DNA of 15,409 bases, from contig JAEDGP010000047.1 in the NCBI GenBank assembly GCA_016297405.1, forward strand, positions 1 through 15,409. The letters run 5' to 3'. Shown here piece by piece: positions 1 to 8,900 of this stretch (its first letter is position 1; the number at the start of each line of letters is the position of its first letter). Origin of the DNA: Treponema sp. (lineage in GTDB: Bacteria > Spirochaetota > Spirochaetia > Treponematales > Treponemataceae). The notes under the pieces were generated by a model. It was not told the DNA's origin. It did not search any database and saw only the letters and a program-made list of their open reading frames with translations. The translations under genes and the position numbers were made by a program.

Positions 1-160
1 CGGAATGGGCTGCTAGCAGGCCAGGCGTGCGTGGGGAACTTTGGCGCGGTTTGCGCGGTGAAAAAACCTACGCCGGCGTGTAAGGGCGCGAAGCGTTGCC
101 GAACGAAGTGAGGTAATGAGCGTTAGCGGAACCCTGAAAGGCCGGTTTTGCGAATGAAAT
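1..160. other. GC-rich gene-free island upstream of fabF
   Basis: No convincing reading frame is present. Hand counting gives about 61% GC over 1-140, against about 45% in a fabF sample. It holds two perfect 10-bp palindromes, CTGCTAGCAG at 10-19 and ACGCCGGCGT at 70-79, and a weak pairing of TTGCC with GGTAA around 95-115. The left end is cut by the window, so the full element cannot be judged. It resembles the island at 2821-2940 in composition. I could not identify it as a known RNA. Confidence 0.5.
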
Positions 161-189
161 TTCGTACAAAAAATATATAGAGGATTAAA

Positions 190-1443
190 ATGGAAAAAAG
201 AAGAGTTGTAATTACAGGTATGGGTGCTATCACTCCACTTGGAAACACTGTTGATGAATTTTGGGCTGGAATCAAGGCTTGCAAAAGCGGAATTGGTCCT
301 ATAACTTTGTTTGATGCTTCAGTCAATAAGGTTCATTATGCTGCTGAAGTAAAGAACTTCAATGCTGGCGATTATATGGATCCAAAAGATGCACGCAAGA
401 TGGCTCGTTTTACACAGTTTGGTGTTGCTGCTGCTAAGATGGCTTTGGAAGATGCAAATCTTGTTGGTAACGCTGATGTTCTGGATAACACTGGTGTAGT
501 TCTTGGTGTTGGTATTGGTGGTCTTGAAGTAACTGAAGGCAGTATTCTTGGCATGGCTAAGTCTGGTGGTGTAAAGACTAACCCAATGGCTATTCCTGAA
601 CTTATTCCTAATGAAGTTGGCGGAAACATCGCAATCAATTTTGGTTGTCATGGTCCTGTTCAGTCAATTGCTACTGCTTGTTCGTCTGGTACTGATGCTA
701 TTGGTGTGGCTTTTGATATGATTCGTTCTGGTCGCATTGATTGTTGTGTGACTGGTGGTGCCGAATCAACAATCTGTCAGTTCGGTATTGTTGGTTTTGA
801 AGTTTTGCACGCTCTTTCTACTGGTTTTGATGATGATCCAACTAAGGCTAGCCGTCCATTTGATAAGAAACGCAATGGTTTTGTAATGGGTGAAGGTGCT
901 GGTATCTTTGTATTGGAAGAATATGAACATGCTAAGGCTCGTGGTGCAAAGATTTATGCTGAAGTTGCAGGTTATGGTGCTTCTTGTGATGGTTACCACC
1001 TTACTTCACCAAATCCTGATGGTATTTGCGGTTCTAAGTGTATGAGCCGTGCTTTGAAAGATGCTGGCATGGATCCTTCAGAAATCCAGTATTATAACGC
1101 TCATGGTACTTCTACACACATCAATGATCCTTCTGAAACAAACATGTTGAAGATTGCCTTTGGTGAAGAAAACGCAAAGAAGCTTAAGATTTCTTCTACA
1201 AAGTCTATGCATGGTCACTGTCTTGGTGCAACTGGCGCTATTGAAGCTATGGTTTGTGTTAAGGCTATCCAGGACAGCTATGTTCCTTGCACTAAGAACC
1301 TGGATGAAGTGGATGTTGAAGGTGGTTGTGACCTTGATTATGTTCCAAACAAGGGTATTGATATGAATGTTGATGCTGCTATGTCTGCTACATTTGGTTT
1401 TGGTGGTCACAATGGTGCTATCATCATTAAGAAGGTTAAATAA
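190..1443 (+). CDS. fabF: 3-oxoacyl-[ACP] synthase II (KAS II)
   Basis: FabF condenses malonyl-ACP with a growing acyl-ACP in type II fatty-acid synthesis in the cytoplasm. The 417 residues match the family's usual length of about 410. The thiolase-fold triad is visible: nucleophile Cys164 in ATACSSGTDA, His305 in NAHGTST and His343 in KSMHGHCLGATGA, close to E. coli FabF Cys163/His303/His340. The gatekeeper loop GFGGHNG lies at 403-409 and the N-terminal RRVVITGMGAITPLG is typical. The start is the ATG at 190, with AGAGG at 179-183 as ribosome-binding site; no in-frame alternative is better. It is followed by fabZ after a hairpin-rich gap, so both belong to the elongation cycle. No clear promoter could be placed upstream. 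The family call is secure; FabF rather than FabB follows from overall similarity. Confidence 0.96.
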   Translation: MEKRRVVITGMGAITPLGNTVDEFWAGIKACKSGIGPITLFDASVNKVHYAAEVKNFNAGDYMDPKDARKMARFTQFGVAAAKMALEDANLVGNADVLDNTGVVLGVGIGGLEVTEGSILGMAKSGGVKTNPMAIPELIPNEVGGNIAINFGCHGPVQSIATACSSGTDAIGVAFDMIRSGRIDCCVTGGAESTICQFGIVGFEVLHALSTGFDDDPTKASRPFDKKRNGFVMGEGAGIFVLEEYEHAKARGAKIYAEVAGYGASCDGYHLTSPNPDGICGSKCMSRALKDAGMDPSEIQYYNAHGTSTHINDPSETNMLKIAFGEENAKKLKISSTKSMHGHCLGATGAIEAMVCVKAIQDSYVPCTKNLDEVDVEGGCDLDYVPNKGIDMNVDAAMSATFGFGGHNGAIIIKKVK

Positions 1444-1453
1444 ATAATTTTTT

Positions 1454-1568
1454 AAGCAGCGTGCTTGAGCCGTGAATCTGGAGGGAGGAAAACCCTCTAC
1501 TCAGAAGCGGGGTTTTCCTCCCTCCAGACCACCCTTCTTTCCCAGCACTGCTTAGGGTTGCACCCTAA
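1454..1568. repeat. nested inverted repeats (19-bp perfect stem) after fabF
   Basis: A perfect 19-bp inverted repeat pairs 1477-1495 with 1510-1528 around a 14-base loop. It is enclosed by an imperfect outer pair, 1454-1465 with 1544-1553 (AAGCAGCGTGCT against AGCACTGCTT). A separate 7-bp hairpin, TTAGGGT/ACCCTAA with loop TGC, follows at 1552-1568. No run of T follows the big stem, so it is not a standard intrinsic terminator. It could protect the fabF mRNA 3' end, or be a small palindromic repeat element. Confidence 0.7.
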
Positions 1569-1579
1569 GAACCTGCTTG

Positions 1580-1612
1580 AAACCAGGACATTGCTTGCGC
1601 TCGTCCTGGTTT
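1580..1612 (+). promoter_or_regulatory. leader hairpin before fabZ terminator, possible antiterminator arm
   Basis: AAACCAGGAC (1580-1589) pairs perfectly with GTCCTGGTTT (1603-1612). The same left arm, ACCAGG at 1582-1587, can instead pair with CCTGGT at 1633-1638 inside the following terminator. The two structures are therefore mutually exclusive in principle, as in an attenuator. The pairing is seen directly; the regulatory role is inference, and the 10-bp local hairpin looks the more stable form. Confidence 0.45.
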
Positions 1613-1615
1613 TAG

Positions 1616-1652
1616 AAAAGACCTCGGCTTCGCCTGGTCTTTTTGTTTTTTT
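1616..1652 (+). terminator. intrinsic terminator abutting the fabZ ribosome-binding site
   Basis: AAAAGACC (1616-1623) pairs with GGTCTTTT (1636-1643), with an inner GGC-TTC-GCC hairpin, followed by a run of T broken once by G (1640-1652). The run of T touches the AAGGAG of fabZ at 1653-1658, so no promoter can fit between them. fabZ transcripts must read through this site or start within the hairpin region upstream. Confidence 0.8.
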
Positions 1653-1664
1653 AAGGAGTAAAAT

Positions 1665-2096
1665 ATGGCTTTGACTACTGATATTAAATCATTGCTTCCA
1701 CATCGTGAACCTTTTTTGTTTGTGGATGCTATTTTGAGTGCTGATGATAAGGGTTGTGTTTGCGAACACACTTTTACTGAAAACGAATTCTTTTTTAAGG
1801 GTCACTTTCCTGAATATCCTGTAGTTCCTGGGGTTATCCTTTGTGAAACTATGGCTCAATCTGGTGGCGCTGCTTTGCGTTATGCTGGTGTAATGCCTGG
1901 TGATGCTTTGTTCTTCTTTGCGTCTTTGGATAAGGTAAAGTTCAGAAATCAGGTTCGTCCTGGTGACAAGGCTCGCATGGAAATTGAATACTTGCGCACA
2001 AGCCCAAAAATGATTAAGCAGGCTGGCAAATTATATGTAGGCGAGACCCTCTGCTGCGAAGCTGAGTGGATGTGCCTGGTTGGTTCCGCTAAATAG
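1665..2096 (+). CDS. fabZ: 3-hydroxyacyl-[ACP] dehydratase
   Basis: FabZ removes water from 3-hydroxyacyl-ACP to give trans-2-enoyl-ACP in fatty-acid elongation. The 143 residues form a single hot-dog fold of the usual length. The hallmark LLPHREPFLFVD lies at 10-21, and the catalytic pair is His47 (FKGHFPEYPVVPG) and Glu61 (CETMAQSGG), matching the family's His/Glu dyad. The start is ATG 1665 with a strong AAGGAG at 1653-1658. The C-terminus CEAEWMCLVGSAK resembles the CEAxxMC end of other FabZ proteins, so the tail is native. However, its last codons and stop lie inside the first unit of a 78-bp tandem array (2068-2253), and the TAG at 2094-2096 sits where loop meets stem in a hairpin. It is probably co-transcribed with fabF subject to readthrough of the terminator at 1616-1652. 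Confidence 0.96.
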   Translation: MALTTDIKSLLPHREPFLFVDAILSADDKGCVCEHTFTENEFFFKGHFPEYPVVPGVILCETMAQSGGAALRYAGVMPGDALFFFASLDKVKFRNQVRPGDKARMEIEYLRTSPKMIKQAGKLYVGETLCCEAEWMCLVGSAK

Positions 2097-2253
2097 CGGA
2101 CCAACCAGTTGGAAAATTTCCATGCACAACCCGACACGAAGTGGCGGATGTGCCTAGTCGGATCTGCTAAGTAGCAGTCCGACTAACTGGATAATTTCCA
2201 TGCACAACCCGGCACGTAGTGACGGATGTGCCTAGTCGGATCTGCTAAGTAGC
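2068..2253 (+). repeat. 78-bp tandem array of fabZ 3' end with structured hairpins
   Basis: GGATGTGCC recurs at 2068, 2146 and 2224, exactly 78 bp apart. Units 1 and 2 are complete; unit 3 stops after about 30 bp, which are identical to unit 2. Unit 1 contains the last codons and stop of fabZ. Each complete unit forms a stem with a single bulged T and a 4-base loop (2076-2108; 2155-2185). Between units a second hairpin forms from GCACA (2124-2128) and TGTGC (2149-2153) with inner CCG/CGG and CAC/GTG pairs and loop GAA; the next junction repeats it with loop GTA. Units 1 and 2 differ by compensatory base pairs and keep the reading frame for CLVGSAK-stop. Confidence 0.85.
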
Positions 2254-2265
2254 GAGATTTGCAAA

Positions 2266-2303
2266 AAAAGGCTGGAGAATCAGTTTTGATTTTCCAGCCT
2301 TTT
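2266..2303. terminator. bidirectional intrinsic terminator between fabZ and the convergent gene
   Basis: A 17-bp stem, 2266-2282 with 2287-2303, contains one G-T wobble and a GTTT loop. The A run on its left (2263-2269) and the T runs on its right (TTTTGCTTTT) give a U-tract on either strand. It fits as the end of fabZ transcription rightward and of the exported-protein gene leftward. Confidence 0.85.
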
Positions 2304-2321
2304 GCTTTTAAATTAGTTTGG

Positions 2322-2693
2322 TTATTTTTTGAATGGAATGTCTGTTTTGTATGTTTCTGATGTCCATTCTGGATTGATTTCAAGTTCCAGGTTTGTGTCC
2401 AATGTTGCAGGTTTTGTGAACTTGTATGAGCGCTGTGTTTCCGGGCAGTCAAAGCTTATGGAAAGTCCTTTTACTGATGGTGTGATTTTGAAGTTTTTCA
2501 TCTTTCCCTGGAAATCAAAGATAACTTCTCCTGATGTTGAGTCTTTGAGTTTGAGGGTGTTTATACCGAATTCCCAATCACCGTTCCATTTTTTATCCTG
2601 CCATGTGCCGGTTGGAAAGCTTCCGAAGTCTTGTGCAAATGCGAGGGTTGAGCCGAGTACTGCAACGGCTGCAAGGGCGATAATTTTTTTCAT
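2322..2693 (-). CDS. small exported protein of unknown function
   Basis: This 123-residue protein begins with a clear signal peptide: KK at 2-3, a hydrophobic stretch IIALAAVAVLGSTLAFA, and likely signal peptidase I cleavage after AFA at residue 20, giving a mature protein of about 103 residues starting QDFG. The mature part has alternating beta-strand-like segments (DWEFGINTLKLKD, GEVIFDFQGKMKNFKI, GLSISFDCPE), aromatic-rich WQDKKWNGDW, and one cysteine. This suggests a small beta-sandwich or lipocalin-like fold, but I do not recognise a family. The start ATG (2693-2691) has a strong GGAGGAA ribosome-binding site at 2698-2704 and a good promoter at 2730-2758. It is transcribed alone, convergent to fabZ. 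It is real on signal peptide, ribosome-binding site and promoter together; function unknown. Confidence 0.85.
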   Translation of the reverse strand: MKKIIALAAVAVLGSTLAFAQDFGSFPTGTWQDKKWNGDWEFGINTLKLKDSTSGEVIFDFQGKMKNFKITPSVKGLSISFDCPETQRSYKFTKPATLDTNLELEINPEWTSETYKTDIPFKK

Positions 2694-2729
2694 TTAGTTC
2701 CTCCATAATATAAAAAAAGTGTTATATCT

Positions 2730-2758
2730 ATAGTACAACAGAAATGTTGAAAATTCAA
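2730..2758 (-). promoter_or_regulatory. sigma-70-type promoter of the small exported-protein gene
   Basis: Read on the minus strand, TTGAAT (2758-2753), a 17-base spacer and TACTAT (2735-2730) lie about 40 bases before the start codon. Both boxes are close to the TTGACA/TATAAT consensus and the spacing is ideal. Confidence 0.65.
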
Positions 2759-2814
2759 ATACAATGAACGGAGCGGGTGAGAGAAAACTTTTTTGAATTG
2801 GTGAGAGGTTATGG

Positions 2815-2945
2815 TTGGTGCAGGGTGATGCGCGGGACTTGGAGGGCAGCGGAGCTGGACCTGACGCAATTTTGCGGCGGAGCCGGAGCGGCGGTTAGTC
2901 CGCGTAGCCCGGAATGGCCCGTTACGAATGATGTTTGCGCCCGTA
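2815..2945. other. GC-rich gene-free island upstream of the giant gene
   Basis: Hand counting gives about 65% GC over 2821-2940, a sharp contrast with AT-rich flanks (2700-2760 and 2945-3000). It contains a CGCAA-TT-TTGCG hairpin at 2865-2876 and repeated GGAGC/CGGAG and CGGCGG words. A 74-codon open frame crosses it but lacks a credible ribosome-binding site or family resemblance. Its composition resembles the island at 1-160, and both carry CGGAATGG (1-8; 2910-2917). No known RNA class was recognised. Confidence 0.5.
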
Positions 2946-2979
2946 TTCTGGTAGTTTTTTGTGGATTTTGTAAACTTGG

Positions 2980-5900
2980 GTGGAAAATTTTCCGAAAATG
3001 AAGTGTAAAACTATGTGTAGATTTTTTATGAAAGAGTTTAGATTCTCGGCTTTGAAGGGGCTTTTTGCGGCTCTGGCGCTGTTTTTTGCTTGCGGGCAGA
3101 GTTTTGCCAGGGAACTTGTTACTGCCAGTACGGTTACGATTAAAAATGCTGAAGATGATTATTTGACTGGCGATGTGAGTATTTCGCTTTTGGAGATTGA
3201 AAATAATTCGGGTCAGATTGTAATTGATGTGCAGGGTCATAATCTTTCGATTAATACTTTGCGCATTGGCTATTATGATATTTTAACTCACTACAATGGT
3301 TATGTTGTGTTTAAGGATTCTGTTGGCGGTGGAAGCGTTGTTATTGACGTGATAAATGCTACTGCCTGGAATCAATCGAAGGTGATGGAAATTCAGTCGC
3401 CGTTGACTGTAACTGTAACAAATACCCTTAATGCGGATACTGGTGGGCACGGCGGTTCTGCTGCCAATTTGACGGTGAAGGGAAATGGTAATCTTTCAGT
3501 GACTGGTTCTGTAAATGGCAATGATTATCTGGATCTTTATGATATTGCGGTTAATGGTAATGTTAGTGGTATAACGATTACAGGACCGTTCACTTGGACT
3601 GGTGCAAGCAGCACGAGCTGGGATAATCCTGGAAACTGGGATATTCCTGCTGTTCCTGGAAACGGAGCTGTGGTCATAATCGGGAATGTTGATGCAGGTT
3701 CTGGAAACTATCCTGTAACTGGTTCATCCATTAGCTTGAAATCGCTGCAGGTGGATGATGGTGCTTCCTTGAAGATTAATTCCAATAATCTTTCTATCGA
3801 TGAAAATCTGGAGAATGCTGGTTCAATTGATGTTAGTGGGACAATCACTGTAGGCGGAGATCTTGTAAATACAGATACTTTGAAGGCTGGTGGCACGATT
3901 ACTGTTGCTGGTGCGGCTGCGATTGAAGGAAAAGTGATTTCCTCTGGAAATCAGGAATATGATGGGGATGTAACTTTATCTGGAAATGCTGAGTTCGATG
4001 CCGGATTGGCAAATGTTTCCTTTTTGGGACAGGTTTTGGGCTCTGGAGGAAGCGAAAATCTTGTAATCGATGCAAATATTGCAGAATTTAGTGGTAATGT
4101 TTCTGACATTAAAAACTTGACTGTGCGGGGTACTTCCCTGGTCAAAGGAAATGTTTCTACCAGTGGGGATCAAAGTTATGAAGGGCTTTGTACCATTGGT
4201 GCTGATGTGACATTTGAGGCTGGCACAACGGGAAATCCAAAAACCGTTGTTTTTGGTTCCGCTGGTATGGCTCAGTCTGTGGATGCAGGCACAAAAGCTA
4301 TGACATTGAAGTCTAATGGGATAATTTATGGCGAAAATAATTTCATTGATTTAAAGATAGATAACTCCGGGTTTGGGGCCGCAACAAACGTTGAATTTGA
4401 GGGCGGCAAATTGCAGAAAATCACTGCTTTTAGTGCTAAAGGGTCTGATTCTGCGAATAAACTTACTTTGGGTTCTACTGATGGAAGCGGAACATTAAAA
4501 TGGGATGTTTATTTTGGAAATGTCCCGGTAGCAGCAAATTTCAGCTATGTTCAGGTAAAGAACAGCCGCTCTTTGAATGTTTCTGGGGATGCGGCAAAAG
4601 AATTGGGAATTGTGCCAGGGGAGAACACTGTTGTAGATGCGTTGCCTGCAGGTCCTTCGGCAATTTCATGGTTTATTCACAAATATTATTGGGTTGGAAA
4701 ATCAAATTCAAAATGGTCAGATGTTGCAAACTGGGCCTTTGATCTGGCTGGAAATCTTCAGGCTCCTGTTCCAGGCGTTGATAACGGGCTTAGCGAAATT
4801 ATTTTGAATAAAGTTGATGGCGGATACGATCTGGAGCTTGAGGATGAAGTCACACCCCTGGCAGATCCAAAAGTTCTAAAATTAAAGAATCTGACTGTAA
4901 ATGCAGGTAACCGATTTGGTCTGGCTGATTATACGGTGGAAACTTCTTTGGGTTCCGGAACTGCTGTATCAAACCTGGGAACTGTTGCGGTTTATGGAAA
5001 TCAAGCTGGAGCTGTTTTTGTCACGAGGGGAACTTCAACTGTTGTTCATGGAAATGATTCCACTATTGAATACTATGGAAATCAAGCGGCCGCTGACGTG
5101 CTTTTTGTTTCTGAAAGCGGAACCACAAAAACATATAAGAAATTGAAAGTAGTTCAGTCTGGGGGATCCATTGAGTTTGCAAGCTCTGTAAATGCTGCTT
5201 CATTTGAAGATGCGGCAACTGTTTCTGGTACATTCAAAAGGAATGTTACTGTGGGCAGCGGCTCCGGTTCCCTTTCGTTGCTTGGGGACTGGCGGATTGG
5301 TGACGCAGGAAATGCAGCGGCCGCGGTTGCTGTAAATGCGTCTGTAGTGAATGGAAAATCGCTGGCTTTTGATTCGGATGTGGCAACCATTTCTGGTTCT
5401 TATTCTGGAGATGGAGCGTTTACAGCGTGTGGAACAAAAACAACTGTTGGTGGAGCTGTAAATTTCCAGACAGGTACGTTTAACCATAATGGGGGAACGT
5501 TTGTGTTGAATGGAAATTCATTGACCTGCAAAACTGATGGCACAACTGTTTTCAACAACCTGGAAATTGGTGCAACATCGGCCGCTTCTTCTGTGTCTGT
5601 TACCAACAAAATGAATGTTGACGGCAACATGACTAACCGAAGGCAGCTTATTGTAAATCAGGATTGTGAATTCAAAGGTGATGTTCAGACTGTGCAATCG
5701 ATGACGGTAAAGGGAACTGCAAAATTCAGCGGAACTTCGGCACAAAAGCTTTACGGGGCTGCCAGTTTTACTGCTGGCACATTGGAATGCGCAAATACTT
5801 TTGCTGGGGTATCTCCAGATCCTAGGGGACTTTTTATAAGCCGTGATATTTCTGCAAAAAATTTTATTGTTCAAACTTCAAGTTATTTGACTTGTGGTTC

Positions 5901-8900
5901 TGTAAAATTGACGGTTTCCAATGATTTAGTGAACGCTGGAACAGTTAATGCGGGAGCTTCTGTTTTGGCCATTACCAGTGATTTTGAAAATACAGGTATT
6001 TTTTATGCTGAAAATGGCACTGCGACTGTTGGAAGAAATTTTGTAAACAGCGGTTCGTATAATGGTGGAAGTGGAATTTTAAATGTAAGCGGCAATTTTT
6101 CAAATGGCGGAACTTATGATGCAGGAACTTCCACTGTAAAATTGACAAGTACAGGAATTTCTGTTATTGAAGGCGAATCTGCATTCTATGCATTTGAATG
6201 CATCGTTCCTGGAAAAATCATAAAATTTCAGAATGGGAAAAAGCAGACATTTACGAATTCGTTTGTCATAACAGGAGCTAGCGTTTCTCCTGTTGAAGAT
6301 TATTCAAATTATATTTCTCTTTTATCTGATCTGGAAGATTCTTCCTGGCAGATTGACTGTACGGGAGCAACTGTTAATGTAACTTGCGCAAAGATTCAGG
6401 ATTCCAAAAATCTTACAAAGGTCTCTTCTGCGCCGCTGGCGGCAGATAAAGTTCTGGTGGCTACAACATCCCAGGATCTAGGAAACAATGAAAAATGGAA
6501 TTTTCCTGGCATGCTTTATGTATGGAAGGGTGAAATTGATTCAGTTTGGCACAAGAAAGAAAACTGGATTCCAAAATCCATTCCAGGAGACGATGCTTGT
6601 GTTCAGATTGGTGATGTATCTACAGCTTCAGGCGGAAGTGGCAATTTTCCAGTTTGCGATGGATCTGTGGTTCTTCAGAAAATCAAAATAACGCAGAACA
6701 GTAACGTGGATCTGAATGGTTATGATTTGACTGTTACTTCAACCGAAGCAGAAAGCTTTTTCAATAATGGAACAGTTAAATCTGCTGGGACTGAAGCGGT
6801 GGTGCTGCCTTCTGTTAATGGCGCTGTGGTGGAAAACGGGACCTGGAACTATTATGGTGGAACGTTAAAGACAATTGATAATCTAAAATTTAACAAGATC
6901 GACGTATCTGCTTCTGTTTTTGTTTCTGGTACAATTACTGCTTCTGAATTAAAGCTTACAAATTCTGGAAATCTGACATGCAGTGCAAATGCTACGTTGA
7001 ATGCTGCCGTTTATGTTGGATGCGAACCAGCTGGCTCGAATTTTGATAATGGCGGCTTTGAATTGCAGTTTGAAAAAACTGTGGAAAGCATAAATGACAG
7101 TGGCACTTTGTATTCGCTAAAATTTGACGGTTCTGGAACAACTGTTTTAAAAAGCGATGTGAATGTAAAAGAAATTGTTTCTGATTCGCCTTTGGAAATT
7201 GAAGGTGTAAAGATTTATTCTGCCGGCAACCAGACTTATAAGGAGGCGGTAAAGTTATCTTCATCTACTTCAGCTGCTGCCTTTGTAAGTGCGGATGCAG
7301 GCTCCGCCATGGAATTCCAAAAAAACATAACTGGAAGCGGGAAAAATATTGTTTTTGGTGAATCTTCAGGTATGGCCACAAACCGAAAAGTTGTGATTAA
7401 AGGTTCTGTTTCGGGAATCGATGGTTTGATTTCATATTATCCTGTGAAAATTGATTGTACATCGGCAGATCTTGCTGTTTCGGCTTCTTATGTGCTTTTC
7501 AATCAGGATTCCATTGTGACTGGTCAAAATTCTGTAACATTCAATGGACTTGTGGATAGCGGAAGTAACGGAAGTAATGTGAGTTTGACTTGCGGAACTG
7601 CTGAATTGCCAACAAAACTCGTTTTGAACAAGATGGTTGGTTCTGTAAAGCCGCTTTCTTTTGTGAAATGCTTTGGGGAAGTTGATTTCAATGCTGTTCC
7701 TGGTGGCGATGGCCGAACGGTAACAACTTTGGGTAACCAATATTATTATGGCGAAGTGGTTGCCGGCGCTAATGTGATTTTGAATGTGGCAACTGATGCA
7801 GGCGTTGCGAATGGTGCTGTTCAGTTTGGCAATGATATTTCTGGAAGCGGTAAAACAGTTTCGGTTCTTGCAGATGTATATATTTCTGATTCCTGCGAAA
7901 TTACTGTAGATTCGCTGACGGTCGGTTCTTCTTCTGCAGGTGGAAGAAATCTGCATGTAAGCGCCATCAATGGTGGTGCAAACAAAGTGGTTGATTTTAG
8001 AAAATCTGTAAAAATATATGGAAATGCAATTTTTTATGGTGGAAGTATTTATGTAAGGGAATCTGTGGATGTGTCAAAAGATCTGGTGATTTTGGGTGCT
8101 TCGTATAATGGGGATGATGATGGAGCGGATCAAAGTAAAGTTTCCGGGCTTTTTGCATACAATCATGCACTTAGAACAGCTTTAAATGGTTGTGCTGTTG
8201 CATCATATACTGGTGCCTTTAAAACGCGACATCCAGATGGCACTGCAATTCCAACCGGATCGGCAGGCTCCTTTTTTGGTGCCAAATTAACCGTTGATGG
8301 GGGAAAAACCGTTTCTGCAGGCAAAAACTTTTATGGAAACGGCACCGTTTTGGACGGTAGTGGCGCATGGACGCTGAAGGTTATGGATAATGAAAAAGCT
8401 ACGGTTGCGTTTGCAGAACTTTATAACAGTACAATAAACAATTGTGTTGTTACAGGAAGCAGTGTGGCTGCGAATGCATGGTTGTCTGCATCAGAAAACT
8501 GCACAGGAAGTGGAAATACAAGGGTTGATTTTTATCGTCCATTGATCGCACAAGCTTATACTGTACTTGATGATGTGGTGTTTGTAAGTTTTAAGGATGC
8601 AGGAAATGGTCTTAGTAAAAAAATCGAAAATTCGAACAACGAAATAAGCAAGGCTGTGGCCCATATAAAAAATAGCGCCGGCTCTTATGCCAGCGCCTAT
8701 ATGGATGAGGATTGCACTGAATCTACTGATGGAAAGGGTGATATAAGCCAGTTCTATATTCGGTTTGGAGATGGTTCAAGGACTTCTACAAAATGGAATA
8801 CGGATGCATGCGGCATTTCTGCCGGCGCAACTTTGAGCACGGACAGAAACGGTGTGCATCATAATGTAATCCCATATCTGAATCTGCCAAAGGCGCTGAA

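Noticed and set aside
148..179. Possible fabF promoter TTGCGA with TATATA
   Set aside because: The -10-like TATATA lies directly on the ribosome-binding site, so a start there would remove the leader needed for translation. The spacing is also poor.
2068..2253. CRISPR array
   Set aside because: The 78-bp units repeat along their whole length with no unique spacers, there are only 2.4 units, and no cas genes are nearby.
2329..2697. 122-codon open frame on the + strand opposite the small exported protein
   Set aside because: The minus-strand frame has a signal peptide, a strong ribosome-binding site and a promoter; the + frame has none of these and is its shadow.
2777..3001. 74-codon open frame on the + strand across the GC-rich island
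   Set aside because: No ribosome-binding site, odd composition (GC-rich Trp/Cys/Ala mix), no recognisable family, and it runs into the start of the giant gene. It is most likely an artefact of a GC-rich gene-free segment.
5080..5330. Two GCGGCCGC words within the giant gene
   Set aside because: Both fall in ordinary Ala-Ala codons of the reading frame. They are rare 8-mers with no evidence of function.
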